Source of the DNA: G942493375 sp942493375
GTDB lineage: Bacteria; Armatimonadota; UBA5829
Direction of reading: 5' to 3'
NCBI GenBank assembly: GCA_942493375.1
Contig: OW818698.1
Coordinates: forward strand, 4,774,001 to 4,838,000
Length of the DNA stretch: 64,000 nucleotides
Made by a program: the position numbers and the translations under genes. Positions 16,591 through 25,465 of the stretch are shown one piece after another. The notes beneath the pieces are model-generated. The model was given only the letters and a program-made list of their open reading frames with translations, had not been told where the DNA came from and did not search any database. The number at the start of each line of letters is the position of its first letter. The stretch's first letter is position 1.

Positions 16591-18363
16591 ATGAAGATAT
16601 TCATTCTTATGCTCATAATGGCGCTATCCGTGCTGTTGCAAATGCCAGTCAATGCAGCAGATGGTCGCAGAGAACTTCGGCTCACGGACTTCCTGGCAAC
16701 ACAACCTGCCGGTACGGTCTCTGATTCCAGTGAACCAGGCAAGTGGGAACTGCGCAGCGCTCCCTTCGGCAGGATCCTGTATGCAGACAGTTCCTATGAA
16801 CTTCCGGAGCTGACTTACCCGCTGGATCTCAAAGGTGTATACGATATCTATGTTGGATTAGTGGAAGCTCCATATTCACTCGATACCTCCGAATGGCAGG
16901 GGATTCATCTCAAACTGACCTCTGATACCTGGTACACGCAGGTCTGTGGAGGACGGACCGGACTGGGCAGAGATTGGAAAAATGCCCAGCTGGACGACAT
17001 CTATTGGAAACGTGCTGATATGACCGGACAGAATATTATCATCAACCAACCATTCGGCAGATTCTTCCGGCCAGCAGGTGGGATTGCATATCTGCGCTTA
17101 GTGCCGGTATCCGATAACAAGATCAAATCCGACCAGGCATTGCGAGAGAAAAAACTTTCAACAGGCAAGAAAAGCGTCGCGGGGATGGCAGATTTCTGGA
17201 GCCTGGTTTTCGTAACCGGAGAGACTGATCAAAAAGTAACCAAACGCCTGGTAGACAACTACAAAACCGCCGGTCTTGATACGCTCTATTTCCAGATAAA
17301 TGCAGATGCAGTTGTGCATTACCCGAGTAAAGTTGCCCAGATGTTTGGATTCAAATCGAGTGGAGAACCCCGGGAACAGGCCTCAGCTTTTGAGAAGCTG
17401 CTGGATGATCATGACCCTCTTAAGGTCGCCAGTGAATACGCCAGAGTAAAGGGAATCACGTTTATGCCCTGGTTCAGAGTAACCAACGAACAGCACCTGG
17501 ACAACGAATCTCTGGAATACGTTAAAAATTTCAAAGCTGAGCAAATACGCGGGGCCGATGGTCAGCTGGAACGCTGGCCAAGTCTTGCCTATCCTCAGAT
17601 ACGTGAATATAAACTGGCTATCATCCGGGAGATACTTACTAATTATAAGGTCGATGGAATCCTACTCGATTTCCAGCGCACAATGCCGGTTATAGGCTAC
17701 GAAGAACCGATCGTTAAAACATATCTGGAAAAATACAAAGTCGATGTAATGGCTGTACCTTCGGAGCGTTCCAGTATGCGTTGGAAGAGGTTCCGTGCAG
17801 CATATGTAACCGAGTTCGTAAAGGGAGTCAGAAGCCTGTTGGATGAAGCCGGTAAAAAACAAGGCGTAAGGTTAAAGCTGGCAGTCCGTGTAACCCCAAG
17901 AGACAACCTCTGGAAGGGTCTGGACGTCGAATACTGGGTCCGCAAAGGAATGGTAGATATACTGATTCCATCCAATTACACCTGGTTCGACCCGGCTATG
18001 CCCCTTACTCCTTTTATAAAGATGGTTAAAGGCACAAAATGCAAGGTCTGCCCGGCGATCAATCCATTCTTTGCTGGAGGTGACGATGATGCCGAACACC
18101 ACCCCAACAAAGCCGCCAAAGAAGTAGCAGAGATCATAATCAAGCGCTGCAGCCAGGGGGCTTCAAATGAGGAATATATGAAAGCAGCCCTTGATGACTA
18201 TGCTCAAGGAGCAGATGGAGTAGTATTCTACGAAGCAGAGACAATGACCCACATCCCGCCTCTATTCCCCGGACGTGATGGACTGCTGCCAATGTTCCAA
18301 TCACTCGCAAACCCGTACAAGGCTGCACTCTATTACAAAACATTAACAGGCAGAGAATTGTAA
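16591..18363 (+). CDS. Secreted GHL10-like glycosidase-type barrel protein
   Basis: A 590-residue exported protein; signal peptide MKIFILMLIMALSVLL... ends at VNAAD. Residues about 25-170 form a beta-rich region, and about 195-545 form a (beta/alpha)8 barrel of the GHL10/DUF187 type: DTLYFQINADAVVHYPS, FMPWFRV, DGILLDFQRT (candidate catalytic aspartates), LKLAVRVTPR, WVRKGMVDILIPSNYTWF. Family members are predicted glycoside hydrolases, some linked to cell-wall sugars, with little biochemical proof. Start has GAGG five bases upstream and a good promoter at 16521-16550. The next gene follows 39 bases after its stop, likely in the same transcript. Confidence 0.75.
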   Translation: MKIFILMLIMALSVLLQMPVNAADGRRELRLTDFLATQPAGTVSDSSEPGKWELRSAPFGRILYADSSYELPELTYPLDLKGVYDIYVGLVEAPYSLDTSEWQGIHLKLTSDTWYTQVCGGRTGLGRDWKNAQLDDIYWKRADMTGQNIIINQPFGRFFRPAGGIAYLRLVPVSDNKIKSDQALREKKLSTGKKSVAGMADFWSLVFVTGETDQKVTKRLVDNYKTAGLDTLYFQINADAVVHYPSKVAQMFGFKSSGEPREQASAFEKLLDDHDPLKVASEYARVKGITFMPWFRVTNEQHLDNESLEYVKNFKAEQIRGADGQLERWPSLAYPQIREYKLAIIREILTNYKVDGILLDFQRTMPVIGYEEPIVKTYLEKYKVDVMAVPSERSSMRWKRFRAAYVTEFVKGVRSLLDEAGKKQGVRLKLAVRVTPRDNLWKGLDVEYWVRKGMVDILIPSNYTWFDPAMPLTPFIKMVKGTKCKVCPAINPFFAGGDDDAEHHPNKAAKEVAEIIIKRCSQGASNEEYMKAALDDYAQGADGVVFYEAETMTHIPPLFPGRDGLLPMFQSLANPYKAALYYKTLTGREL

Positions 18364-18402
18364 TTACCAACACATATTTTGGCGCATTTGGAGACAATCA
18401 TT

Positions 18403-19572
18403 ATGAAAATAGCACGCATATCTCCGTTAACCTATACCCCCGGTGAACTTGAGTATTTCTCATTCATCCGGACTGGTTCCGGGGCGGATTATCACCAGAA
18501 TCCCACATTCTATCTCTATCCAAATGGCGACCTGATGATGTACTGGTTTGCGTACGACTTCGATGAGTGCTCCAACAATTGCGTATTGCTTTATTCAATT
18601 TCGAAAGATTCCGGCATAACATGGTCTGATCCGCAGGTGTATATGGCTGATTATCCCGGAGGAGTTCCGTGCATTCGAATGCTAAGCCTGAAAGACACCT
18701 GCAAGGTTCTCATGTTCCAGATTCAAACTATTATGGATGAACTGGAAATAGATGATGAACGCCGCGTTGCTACAGCGGGAAGTGATTATTTCAAAAGCCG
18801 AACGAGGGTATTTCTGCGCCGTTCCACCGATGCCGGCAGGTCGTTCGATCACGGCGTCGAAGTTCCATATCTGGAAATCTCCGGTGGCAAGACTCTCCCT
18901 GGAGTTGGATTTTACGGTGCCATAGATGAGTTGATCCAACTGCAGAACGGCCGGGTACTAGCATCTTTCATGTATCTGGATCCAGATCGCTGCGATACAG
19001 CAAAACAATATCAGCACTACGAAGCTGCCTGCCTTCTGTCGGACGATGGTGGCGAGTCCTGGAAACGAAGCAATGGCCAGATAACTGTCGATACTCCCCG
19101 TGGAGTAATGGAAACCCAGATCGTTGAAACCGCACCAAACAATCTGTTCTGCCTGTTCCGGACCAAGGGAGGCTATCTATATGAGACCAGATCAGAAGAT
19201 GGTGGAGATACCTGGAGTGAGTCCAAACCATCGCCTCTACCAGCCCCGGAATCAATGGCAAGGATGATCAAACTCAAAAGTGGAAATCTGCTTGTTGCCT
19301 GGAACAGCGTCTCATCGACCACCCAGCAGCCCAGGCATCCGATGTCAGCATCACTATCCAGCGATAGAGGTATCACCTGGAGCCAACCAAGAAAAATCGC
19401 AGATGAATCCGGTAGCAACCAACTCAGCAACCACGGTCTGGTGCAATTGGACGATGGCCGTATCCTGTTAGCCCTATCCCACTATCACGACATCCGCCCA
19501 ATGACCAGCGATATTGATATAGCAATATTCGATGAGGAGTGGATTCTGGGAGATAAGATAGGTAGTTTATAA
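18403..19572 (+). CDS. Asp-box (sialidase-fold) propeller, non-secreted
   Basis: A 389-residue propeller with Asp boxes SKDSGITWS, STDAGRSFD, SDDGGESWK, SEDGGDTWS and SSDRGITWS, no signal peptide. Start chosen at 18403, where GGAG stands nine bases before the ATG; a TTG eight codons earlier is possible but unsupported. It lies downstream of the GHL10-like gene and probably shares its promoter. Its 3' end overlaps by six bases the end of the convergent GNAT gene. It is the fourth such propeller in the window and not obviously a recent copy of the other three. Confidence 0.8.
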   Translation: MKIARISPLTYTPGELEYFSFIRTGSGADYHQNPTFYLYPNGDLMMYWFAYDFDECSNNCVLLYSISKDSGITWSDPQVYMADYPGGVPCIRMLSLKDTCKVLMFQIQTIMDELEIDDERRVATAGSDYFKSRTRVFLRRSTDAGRSFDHGVEVPYLEISGGKTLPGVGFYGAIDELIQLQNGRVLASFMYLDPDRCDTAKQYQHYEAACLLSDDGGESWKRSNGQITVDTPRGVMETQIVETAPNNLFCLFRTKGGYLYETRSEDGGDTWSESKPSPLPAPESMARMIKLKSGNLLVAWNSVSSTTQQPRHPMSASLSSDRGITWSQPRKIADESGSNQLSNHGLVQLDDGRILLALSHYHDIRPMTSDIDIAIFDEEWILGDKIGSL

Positions 19573-20265
19573 AGCAAGCTTCATATCAAACATAAATGAA
19601 GCCTCATCGTCTGAGACATGAGCGTACTCCTCCCACTGCCTCTGCACATCAACCCCATGTGCACCAGTTCGCTGTGAGACAACCCCCTCGTGCAGCTCCG
19701 GATAAAACCTGCTGCTGACTAATGAAAACCCCCTGCGTTCCAGTGCCCCCCGGCTGAGCTGCCCGCTCCACGCAAGCAGTGGATAAATATCCATAATGGT
19801 ATTAGCCTGGAGTTCCTTCCAGCCCTCTGCACATGCCCAGCCAATCACCGCATCCAGCATCTCCCCTGCAATCCCCTGTCCGCAGTAGTCCTTTGCAACC
19901 TGGATACAATGAATGTGCAATACATCCCTGTCAGCAGATATCGAATCCAGATCCAACTCTAACAATCTCCTGGTAGACTCAGCTGTCTGTAAACAAAGCT
20001 CAGGAATTAAATCAGTAATAGCCTGAGGGTAGCACCGTATCTTCCCAACAACCATCCCCTCATCCAAAGCCACAACTCCGCTGGCTCCATACCGTTCACC
20101 GAGTTGTGTAAGAATGCGTGCAACCGACCCCGCAGGAATATCTGATATAGCTTCCACATACGCTGGAGTATTAGAAGCAGCCTGACAATCCTCAAGCGAT
20201 ATCACACCACTATGCAAACAACTCACAACCGGACATGTCTGGTCCATGACACGATATTCAACCAT
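19567..20265 (-). CDS. GNAT-family N-acetyltransferase
   Basis: A 232-residue acyl-CoA-dependent acetyltransferase. Motif A is present as IQVAKDYCGQGIAGEMLDAV (about residues 123-142), the Q-x-x-G-x-A pyrophosphate-binding loop, preceded by a beta strand LHIHCIQV. The C-terminal part has the usual ALERRGFSLV turn. Substrate cannot be inferred. It starts three bases after the stop of the PH-like membrane protein, so the two are likely co-translated, but nothing ties them to the sugar genes. Confidence 0.8.
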   Translation of the reverse strand: MVEYRVMDQTCPVVSCLHSGVISLEDCQAASNTPAYVEAISDIPAGSVARILTQLGERYGASGVVALDEGMVVGKIRCYPQAITDLIPELCLQTAESTRRLLELDLDSISADRDVLHIHCIQVAKDYCGQGIAGEMLDAVIGWACAEGWKELQANTIMDIYPLLAWSGQLSRGALERRGFSLVSSRFYPELHEGVVSQRTGAHGVDVQRQWEEYAHVSDDEASFMFDMKLAL

Positions 20266-20268
20266 AAT

Positions 20269-21261
20269 TCAGTTCACCGGCACCGGAATTATCTGAGAAC
20301 TATTGTTCTCCCTCAAATATCTGGCAACTGCCCACTGCAATTCGCGCGACTTCCAATATTCTGGTTTGAACGCAAATCGATGCCTGGAATCTGCACCGAT
20401 GTGAAATTTTCCATAACTGCCAATATCGACATATCCAATCTCTGACCATTTAAGACTGACAGTACCCTTATTAGTAATAGCCTTGAATCCATCAGAATCA
20501 ATTCGAACGCATTTAGCCGTATTGCCATCCTGTGCCCATTCTCTGATAGATTTATCAAGGAACATACACCCCCATAGTATCAGGATTGGAAGAGGGGGCT
20601 GATGGGTGTAACATAGAATGTAATAGATGAATGGCGACGCAACGATAAGGAATAGAAGAGCCAGCAACCATACCCAGCGTTGAGAAGGTGCTTCCCATTC
20701 GATTTCTCTCGGCATATTATCAGGGATATCCTTATAGAGCCTCAATACATCCAGTGGTAGACTAACTCGCTCAGAATGTAGATTGGGTAAATGTTGCCAT
20801 ATCGAAGCAGTCAGACGAATTCCTGGAACAGTTTCCATGTGAGGAATGCGGAAGATATCGTTTTCGGTTTTCAATACATAGCAGGTCTTTCCGGATAGGT
20901 AGCTCTCAACGCTAAACTCCTTCACCTGTTCCCATTCAATTCGTCTGCGTACAATAAATCCATGGATAGTCAATCCCTGGTCGTCAGTTTTCCAACCAAG
21001 TCCAAAAAACCAATATCGCCATTGGAGATAGAGTCCAATTCCTCCAAGCACTGCCGTAAACACTATAAAGAGCATTACTTTTAGATTTGTACTGCATACA
21101 AAATAAACCATAATCGGGACTATATAGAGTACCACAACAGAAATGACAACCCATCTCCATCCTGCGAAAATAGTACCATTTGGTCCATAATCGTTGAATC
21201 TGTAAGCTTCGGTTTCATCCAAACCAATATGATAGTATTTCCTTTGTTGTGTCTGTACCAT
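20269..21261 (-). CDS. Membrane protein with bacterial PH-like domain, function unknown
   Basis: A 330-residue protein. Start at 21261 is chosen because AGGAG lies nine bases before it. Four hydrophobic segments are visible: two close to the N-terminus (VVISVVVLYIVPIMVYFV and LFIVFTAVLGGIGLYL) and two in the middle (WLLALLFLIVASPFIYYIL, PPLPILILWGCMFL). The stretch between them, with GLTIHGFIVRRRIEWEQVKE, resembles the bPH domain of small membrane proteins; the last 90 residues repeat that pattern (GTVSLKWSEIGYVDIG). Paired with the GNAT gene. No role assigned. Confidence 0.6.
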   Translation of the reverse strand: MVQTQQRKYYHIGLDETEAYRFNDYGPNGTIFAGWRWVVISVVVLYIVPIMVYFVCSTNLKVMLFIVFTAVLGGIGLYLQWRYWFFGLGWKTDDQGLTIHGFIVRRRIEWEQVKEFSVESYLSGKTCYVLKTENDIFRIPHMETVPGIRLTASIWQHLPNLHSERVSLPLDVLRLYKDIPDNMPREIEWEAPSQRWVWLLALLFLIVASPFIYYILCYTHQPPLPILILWGCMFLDKSIREWAQDGNTAKCVRIDSDGFKAITNKGTVSLKWSEIGYVDIGSYGKFHIGADSRHRFAFKPEYWKSRELQWAVARYLRENNSSQIIPVPVN

Positions 21262-21359
21262 GCCCAATATCTCCTGCAATAATTCAGGCTATACTGCTTG
21301 TATGAAGATTATATCGGGCATTATACTACAAACTGCGCTGATTCTCCCAATCCAAACGC

Positions 21360-22868
21360 CTACCATCCGGAAGCAGGTATCTCATCCCAGCTGTCGGGGA
21401 AATCGTCCAGAGACATATCATGCCTGGGAGCAACGGTATTGACTGACAACACAATAATCGTTCCTTCGCTTCCCGTGCACAACAGAATGTTATCCGTCGC
21501 CTCCATCATTATGGAATACCCCATACCCATCGAAGCCTTGGAGGAGTATCCCCTGCGCAGTGTGGCGTGCGGGAGTGTCATTGACGAAATACCGGGACCA
21601 CTGTCTGCTATTGCAGCCCAGATTGAACTGCCGTGAACACCCGCATATACGCGGCATCCGTTCGCGTGCTTTATAGCATTAGTTAGTGCTTCACCTACTG
21701 CGGTTTCGAAAACTCCTGCCCCTTCATCGCAATATCCTGTTAATGCACAGAACTCCATAATATTGTGCCTTGCAGCAGTAGTGCCTGCCGGCGAATCCAC
21801 GTCTGAGATGAGTCCTGAAGGATCCAGGTATTCCTTCACATCCTCGATAGAGACCAGCTCTAATTTTCCCTGTGTTACACTCTTGATGGTGTCGCGATAG
21901 AATTGGCGTTTTTCTCGCTCCGCTAGTTCGCGGTCAGTGATATCTATAATGAACCCCTCAAGACCTACTATCTCCCCCTTCTGTACCACAGAATGTGCAG
22001 AAATCGTGAAAAATCCCACGGAGCCATCCTTACGCAGGCGTGAAACTTTTTCGGTTGGGATTGTTTCTCCGGATAGTATTCTATCTAAATTGTTCTGTAT
22101 AACTTCTCTGTCTGATTCGAGCTGGGTCAATGTAAAGTGCTTGCCAATTATCTCGTCAGTAGAATCATAACCGTGCATGCGCAGCCATGCATTGTTGACG
22201 TGCTGGAAAATGCCGTCTCGGTCAAGGTAAAAATATCCCGCTTGTGTATTATCGATGACTCCACGAATGCGTTCTTCATTCTCACGCAGTTCTTGCAAAT
22301 AATTGTATCGTGTAGTGTGTTCGGATAAGATCATTCCTATTATTATTGTGGCAGTCGGGTAAAACAATATTACAGGCAGGCTAATACGATTAAGGACATC
22401 CCAAGTTATGCTCCACGGTAGTGCTGTTGTGAATATGAGCATTGTGATGTGCACAAGCAGTCCAAATCCCAGGTATTGCCAAAAAGATACCTTAATACCC
22501 TTGAGTATCCAGCGATAATGAAATATGATTCCAAGGATTGCTGAGGACAATATAACCAACACACCCATGTTGGTACCGACACCGCCTTGGAATATACGGA
22601 GAATCAAAGTCATTGCCGCAGCTATACCGACCGCAACAGGACCGAAGAATAGCCCACACAAGCTGAGAATAACAGACCGTCCATCAAAAATCAGCCCTGG
22701 CTTTAGAACTGTGGGGTAAAGCATCCCGATAACTGCGACACTACCGAAAAGCAGTCCAGGCACAAATGACACACGCCGGATGTCACCCCAGCGTAGTCTG
22801 ATATAGCCACAGACAACACTCAAGACCACGAGTATTGCCAGGTTATCTCCCAGTTCCTTGAATATCAT
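21360..22868 (-). CDS. 5TM receptor (LytS/YhcK-type) - PAS - anti-sigma-type ATPase sensor protein
   Basis: A 502-residue membrane sensor. Residues 1-180 are a 5TM-5TMR_LYT receptor module (KPGLIFDGRSVILSLCGLFF, GPVAVGIAAAMTLILR, QGGVGTNMG). Residues about 195-315 are a PAS domain (VIDNTQAGYFYLDRDG, FQHVNNAWLRMHGYDS). The C-terminal 140 residues are an ATPase of the RsbW/SpoIIAB type: N box GEALTNAIKHANG, G1 IADSGPGIS, G2 GYSSKASMGMGYSIM. No histidine phospho-acceptor domain is seen, so it is more likely a serine kinase or regulator in a partner-switching system than a classic histidine kinase. No partner gene is next to it. Confidence 0.8.
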   Translation of the reverse strand: MIFKELGDNLAILVVLSVVCGYIRLRWGDIRRVSFVPGLLFGSVAVIGMLYPTVLKPGLIFDGRSVILSLCGLFFGPVAVGIAAAMTLILRIFQGGVGTNMGVLVILSSAILGIIFHYRWILKGIKVSFWQYLGFGLLVHITMLIFTTALPWSITWDVLNRISLPVILFYPTATIIIGMILSEHTTRYNYLQELRENEERIRGVIDNTQAGYFYLDRDGIFQHVNNAWLRMHGYDSTDEIIGKHFTLTQLESDREVIQNNLDRILSGETIPTEKVSRLRKDGSVGFFTISAHSVVQKGEIVGLEGFIIDITDRELAEREKRQFYRDTIKSVTQGKLELVSIEDVKEYLDPSGLISDVDSPAGTTAARHNIMEFCALTGYCDEGAGVFETAVGEALTNAIKHANGCRVYAGVHGSSIWAAIADSGPGISSMTLPHATLRRGYSSKASMGMGYSIMMEATDNILLCTGSEGTIIVLSVNTVAPRHDMSLDDFPDSWDEIPASGW

Positions 22869-23073
22869 ATTTTATAGCCCTTTTGGAAATAAAAAGAAGA
22901 AATTCTTCGGCCCATTTCCTAATGGTTGTATGCCAGCATGCTTTATTCACTTATTATTAATTGGATTCTTTATTATACCCCTATTATGGTTCTTTAATAT
23001 TGGAAATGCACATTAACTGTAGGTGGTAAGAGAAAGATGGAGTAATGACATGCAATATACCTTGAATGTGTCA

Positions 23074-23079
23074 TATAAT
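23074..23079 (+). promoter_or_regulatory. Possible -10 box of the GH5-like gene
   Basis: Perfect TATAAT 33 bases before the start codon, but no -35 at the right distance (the nearest, ATGACA, is 23 bases away). Weak on its own. Confidence 0.35.
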
Positions 23080-23111
23080 GCATACAGAAGATTCAATTGG
23101 AGTAATAGTTA

Positions 23112-24449
23112 ATGAAACGTCTGCAGGTATTTCTCTGTCTTAGTTGGATAATAATCGTGGTATCTAGTATTGGAGCTTTTGCAGTAACCAAAGCTAAAAA
23201 CAGTATTTCTCGCATAGTCATTCGGGGTGGTCGGTTTGTTGAAAAAGACTCCGGCAAACCGTTTACTCCACTTGGAGTCAATTACTATAGGTTGGGAAAT
23301 GAGAAAATAGGCAAGAGTGTCCACGCTGCATTCTGCCCACCGGTGTATGACAGACCGTACATAGAAAAAATGATGAAGGACGTCGCATCCTGGGGATTCA
23401 ACACAGTCCGGACGTTCCAGTCTTATTATATAGGTGAAGACGGAATCCTGACCTCAGATAAGGCTCGTGAGATATCTCCTGCATATCTATCAGACATGCT
23501 CCACTTCCTCCAGCAGGCCAAAAAGAACAAACTGCATGTGATATTCAGCTGGGATATATGGGTTCCGAAGTCCGACTGGTGGTCATCGATGCCTATGCCC
23601 AATGAAGCTAAATACGGTTTTCGACCTGATTGGGAAGAAGACATGGGAGTCAATGACTATCGTATCCACCTGGGCTCAGTCCGAACCCGTGCCAATGCTA
23701 TCAAGACTCTGATTCAGGCTATTCGAAAGAAAGACCCAAGTCTGCTTCCTGTTGTACTTTCCTGGGAACTGGAAAATGAACTCTACTTCGTCACCGACAA
23801 AGCCCCATACAACACTCGTCAGGGGACTTTTAGCTTTAAGGGAAAGACTTACGACCTCTCATCGGACGATCAGGTGCAGGAATCGATGGATGATATAATA
23901 ACGAACTGGGCCAATGCCTGTGCAGAGACTATCCACCAGGCTGACCCGGAAGCCTTAGTTGACGCTGGACTCTTCTCATTTGCTGCCATAGGTCGAGGAG
24001 GTCCTGGAACTCTATCCAAAGACCAGACCGGTGATAATCGAATCCCCGCAAGACCGATAGCCTTACTGCGTTCAAAAATGGACTATGTAGATGTCCATCT
24101 CTACGCTTGGAAAACAGAAAAAGAGAGCGTTCCGGAATACCTGAAACGCAATCTGGAATCAATTGAATGGAACAAGCTCAGGCCTGAAGCAAAGAAAATT
24201 GGTAAACCCATTATGTCCGGAGAGTTCGGAGTCTTCGCCAACTACCTCCGAAAACCAGACTTGAAGATAGATCACGAGTTAGGCCTCGAATGCCTAAAAC
24301 AGCATCTACAGGGCATAAAATCCAACGGTTTCGCTGGAGCCCTCTACTGGTTCTACGGCAACCCCGACAGCACCACAGAAGACGAATGCCCACCCCTAAT
24401 CCTATTCCCCAAATACGCAGAACTGATAAGGGATATCTGGAAGAAATAA
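23112..24449 (+). CDS. Secreted GH5-like (cellulase/mannanase superfamily) glycosidase
   Basis: A 445-residue exported enzyme: signal peptide through SIGAFA, then a single (beta/alpha)8 barrel. Clan GH-A hallmarks are visible: acid/base E223 in SWELENELYF (the Asn-Glu pair) and nucleophile E371 in MSGEFGVF; strand 2 has WGFNTVRTFQS. Family relatives cut beta-mannans, beta-glucans or remove terminal beta-linked sugars. GGAG lies nine bases before the ATG. Followed by a compact hairpin. Stands alone, flanked by the sensor gene (divergent) and MsrA (convergent). Confidence 0.82.
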   Translation: MKRLQVFLCLSWIIIVVSSIGAFAVTKAKNSISRIVIRGGRFVEKDSGKPFTPLGVNYYRLGNEKIGKSVHAAFCPPVYDRPYIEKMMKDVASWGFNTVRTFQSYYIGEDGILTSDKAREISPAYLSDMLHFLQQAKKNKLHVIFSWDIWVPKSDWWSSMPMPNEAKYGFRPDWEEDMGVNDYRIHLGSVRTRANAIKTLIQAIRKKDPSLLPVVLSWELENELYFVTDKAPYNTRQGTFSFKGKTYDLSSDDQVQESMDDIITNWANACAETIHQADPEALVDAGLFSFAAIGRGGPGTLSKDQTGDNRIPARPIALLRSKMDYVDVHLYAWKTEKESVPEYLKRNLESIEWNKLRPEAKKIGKPIMSGEFGVFANYLRKPDLKIDHELGLECLKQHLQGIKSNGFAGALYWFYGNPDSTTEDECPPLILFPKYAELIRDIWKK

Positions 24450-24467
24450 ACCGAGACACAAGAAAAT

Positions 24468-24492
24468 AAGCGTCGGCCAATAACCGACGCTT
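24468..24492 (+). terminator. Terminator-like hairpin after the GH5-like gene
   Basis: AAGCGTCGG - CCAATAA - CCGACGCTT: a perfect 9-bp stem 19 bases past the stop. No long T run follows, so efficiency is uncertain. Confidence 0.6.
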
Positions 24493-24506
24493 AAGCGAAC
24501 TAAGCT

Positions 24507-24535
24507 GAATTGTGGTGCAGGCTTCCAGCCTGCCG
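24507..24535. repeat. TTGTGGTGCAGGCTTCCAGC-family repeat
   Basis: AATTGTGGTGCAGGCTTCCA followed by GCCTGCC, including a GCAGGCT-TCC-AGCCTGC hairpin. Same unit as the triplet at 53979-54076. Confidence 0.75.
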
Positions 24536-24562
24536 ACCTCGTATTTCTGTTAACCAAACCGT

Positions 24563-24643
24563 GTCATTCTGAGCGCAGCGAAGAATCTGCTTTGATTGAG
24601 TAATCCAACTGTAACAGCAGATCCTTCGTTCCTAAGGATGACA
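24563..24643. repeat. Inverted repeat, GTCATCCTGAGGAACGAAGG family (hybrid subtype)
   Basis: The left arm is the GTCATTCTGAGCGCAGCGAA subtype, the right arm the CCTTCGTTCCTAAGGATGAC subtype, so this copy is a mosaic. Lies between convergent genes. Confidence 0.75.
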
Positions 24644-24656
24644 ATCGGACTATTCC

Positions 24657-24733
24657 CTTCCTGAAGCCTGAAGCCCGAAGTCTGAAGCCTAATTCCCGCC
24701 ATTCTGACTCCTGACTCCTGTCTTCTGACTTCT
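24657..24733. repeat. CTGAAGCCTGAAGTCT repeat, extended copy
   Basis: CCTGAAGCCTGAAGCCCGAA and then GTCTGAAGCC, running on into ATTCTGACTCCTGACTCCTG and TCTTCTGACT. A simple-sequence-like array immediately beyond the MsrA gene. Confidence 0.6.
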
Positions 24734-25375
24734 CTAAATATGGCAGTTAGACAACCCTCTCTTCTCCAGATACTTCTGGTGATAGTCCTCAGCCTTGTAG
24801 AACTCTACAGCCGGAACTATCTGTGTTGCTATTGGTTTGGAATACTTCCCGCTCTTTTCCAGCTTATTCTTCGATTCCATTGCGATTTTCTGCTGCTCAG
24901 GAGTATGGTAGAAGATCACCGAACGGTACTGCGTGCCATAGTCCGGGCCCTGCCTGTCTACCTGGGTAGGGTCATGATTTTTCCAGAAAACATCCAATAG
25001 CTGTTCGTAAGCAACTTTGGTCGGATCATATGTAACCTGCACGGCTTCGGCATGCCCTGTTTTTTTTCTGCAGACCTGCTCATAGGTCGGATTTTCTGTA
25101 GTTCCGCCTGTGTAACCAACCATTGTATCGGTTACACCCTTAATCTTCCGGAAAGTCTCCTCCACGCCCCAGAAGCATCCCGCCGCGAATGTTGCCTTTT
25201 CCATTTTACTGTTCTCAACTTTCTTATGCTGTCCAGTTGTTTTGGAGGCAGTCTTAACCCGTGGGCGTCCACCGGCAAAAGCTGCCACGACCAGCACTGC
25301 AGCCAGTAGTATCATAAAACCGGGCAAAAAGCGTCTCCATGAACCATTCCCCGGATTAGTTTGCCTTGTATTCAT
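24734..25375 (-). CDS. msrA: Peptide methionine-S-sulfoxide reductase MsrA, membrane-anchored or exported
   Basis: A 213-residue protein that reduces methionine-S-oxide in proteins. Core motifs: catalytic C67 in AAGCFWGVEETF, GYTGG, HAEAVQVTYDP and QYRSVIFYH. The N-terminal 57 residues are extra: a hydrophobic stretch FMILLAAVLVVAAFAGG (about residues 20-36) and a polar linker, pointing to action outside the cytoplasm. The resolving cysteine appears to be the one in the C-terminal SNCHI. Start ATG at 25375 is preferred over a TTG three codons earlier. No MsrB partner is seen nearby. Convergent with the GH5-like gene. Confidence 0.9.
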   Translation of the reverse strand: MNTRQTNPGNGSWRRFLPGFMILLAAVLVVAAFAGGRPRVKTASKTTGQHKKVENSKMEKATFAAGCFWGVEETFRKIKGVTDTMVGYTGGTTENPTYEQVCRKKTGHAEAVQVTYDPTKVAYEQLLDVFWKNHDPTQVDRQGPDYGTQYRSVIFYHTPEQQKIAMESKNKLEKSGKYSKPIATQIVPAVEFYKAEDYHQKYLEKRGLSNCHI

Positions 25376-25465
25376 AATGTCCAATATCCTTCCAATTCAA
25401 TCCTATATACATTGGACGTGAACTAATGCAAAATGGATTCAATGAGTTGTGTGTAAGTTTGCCGT

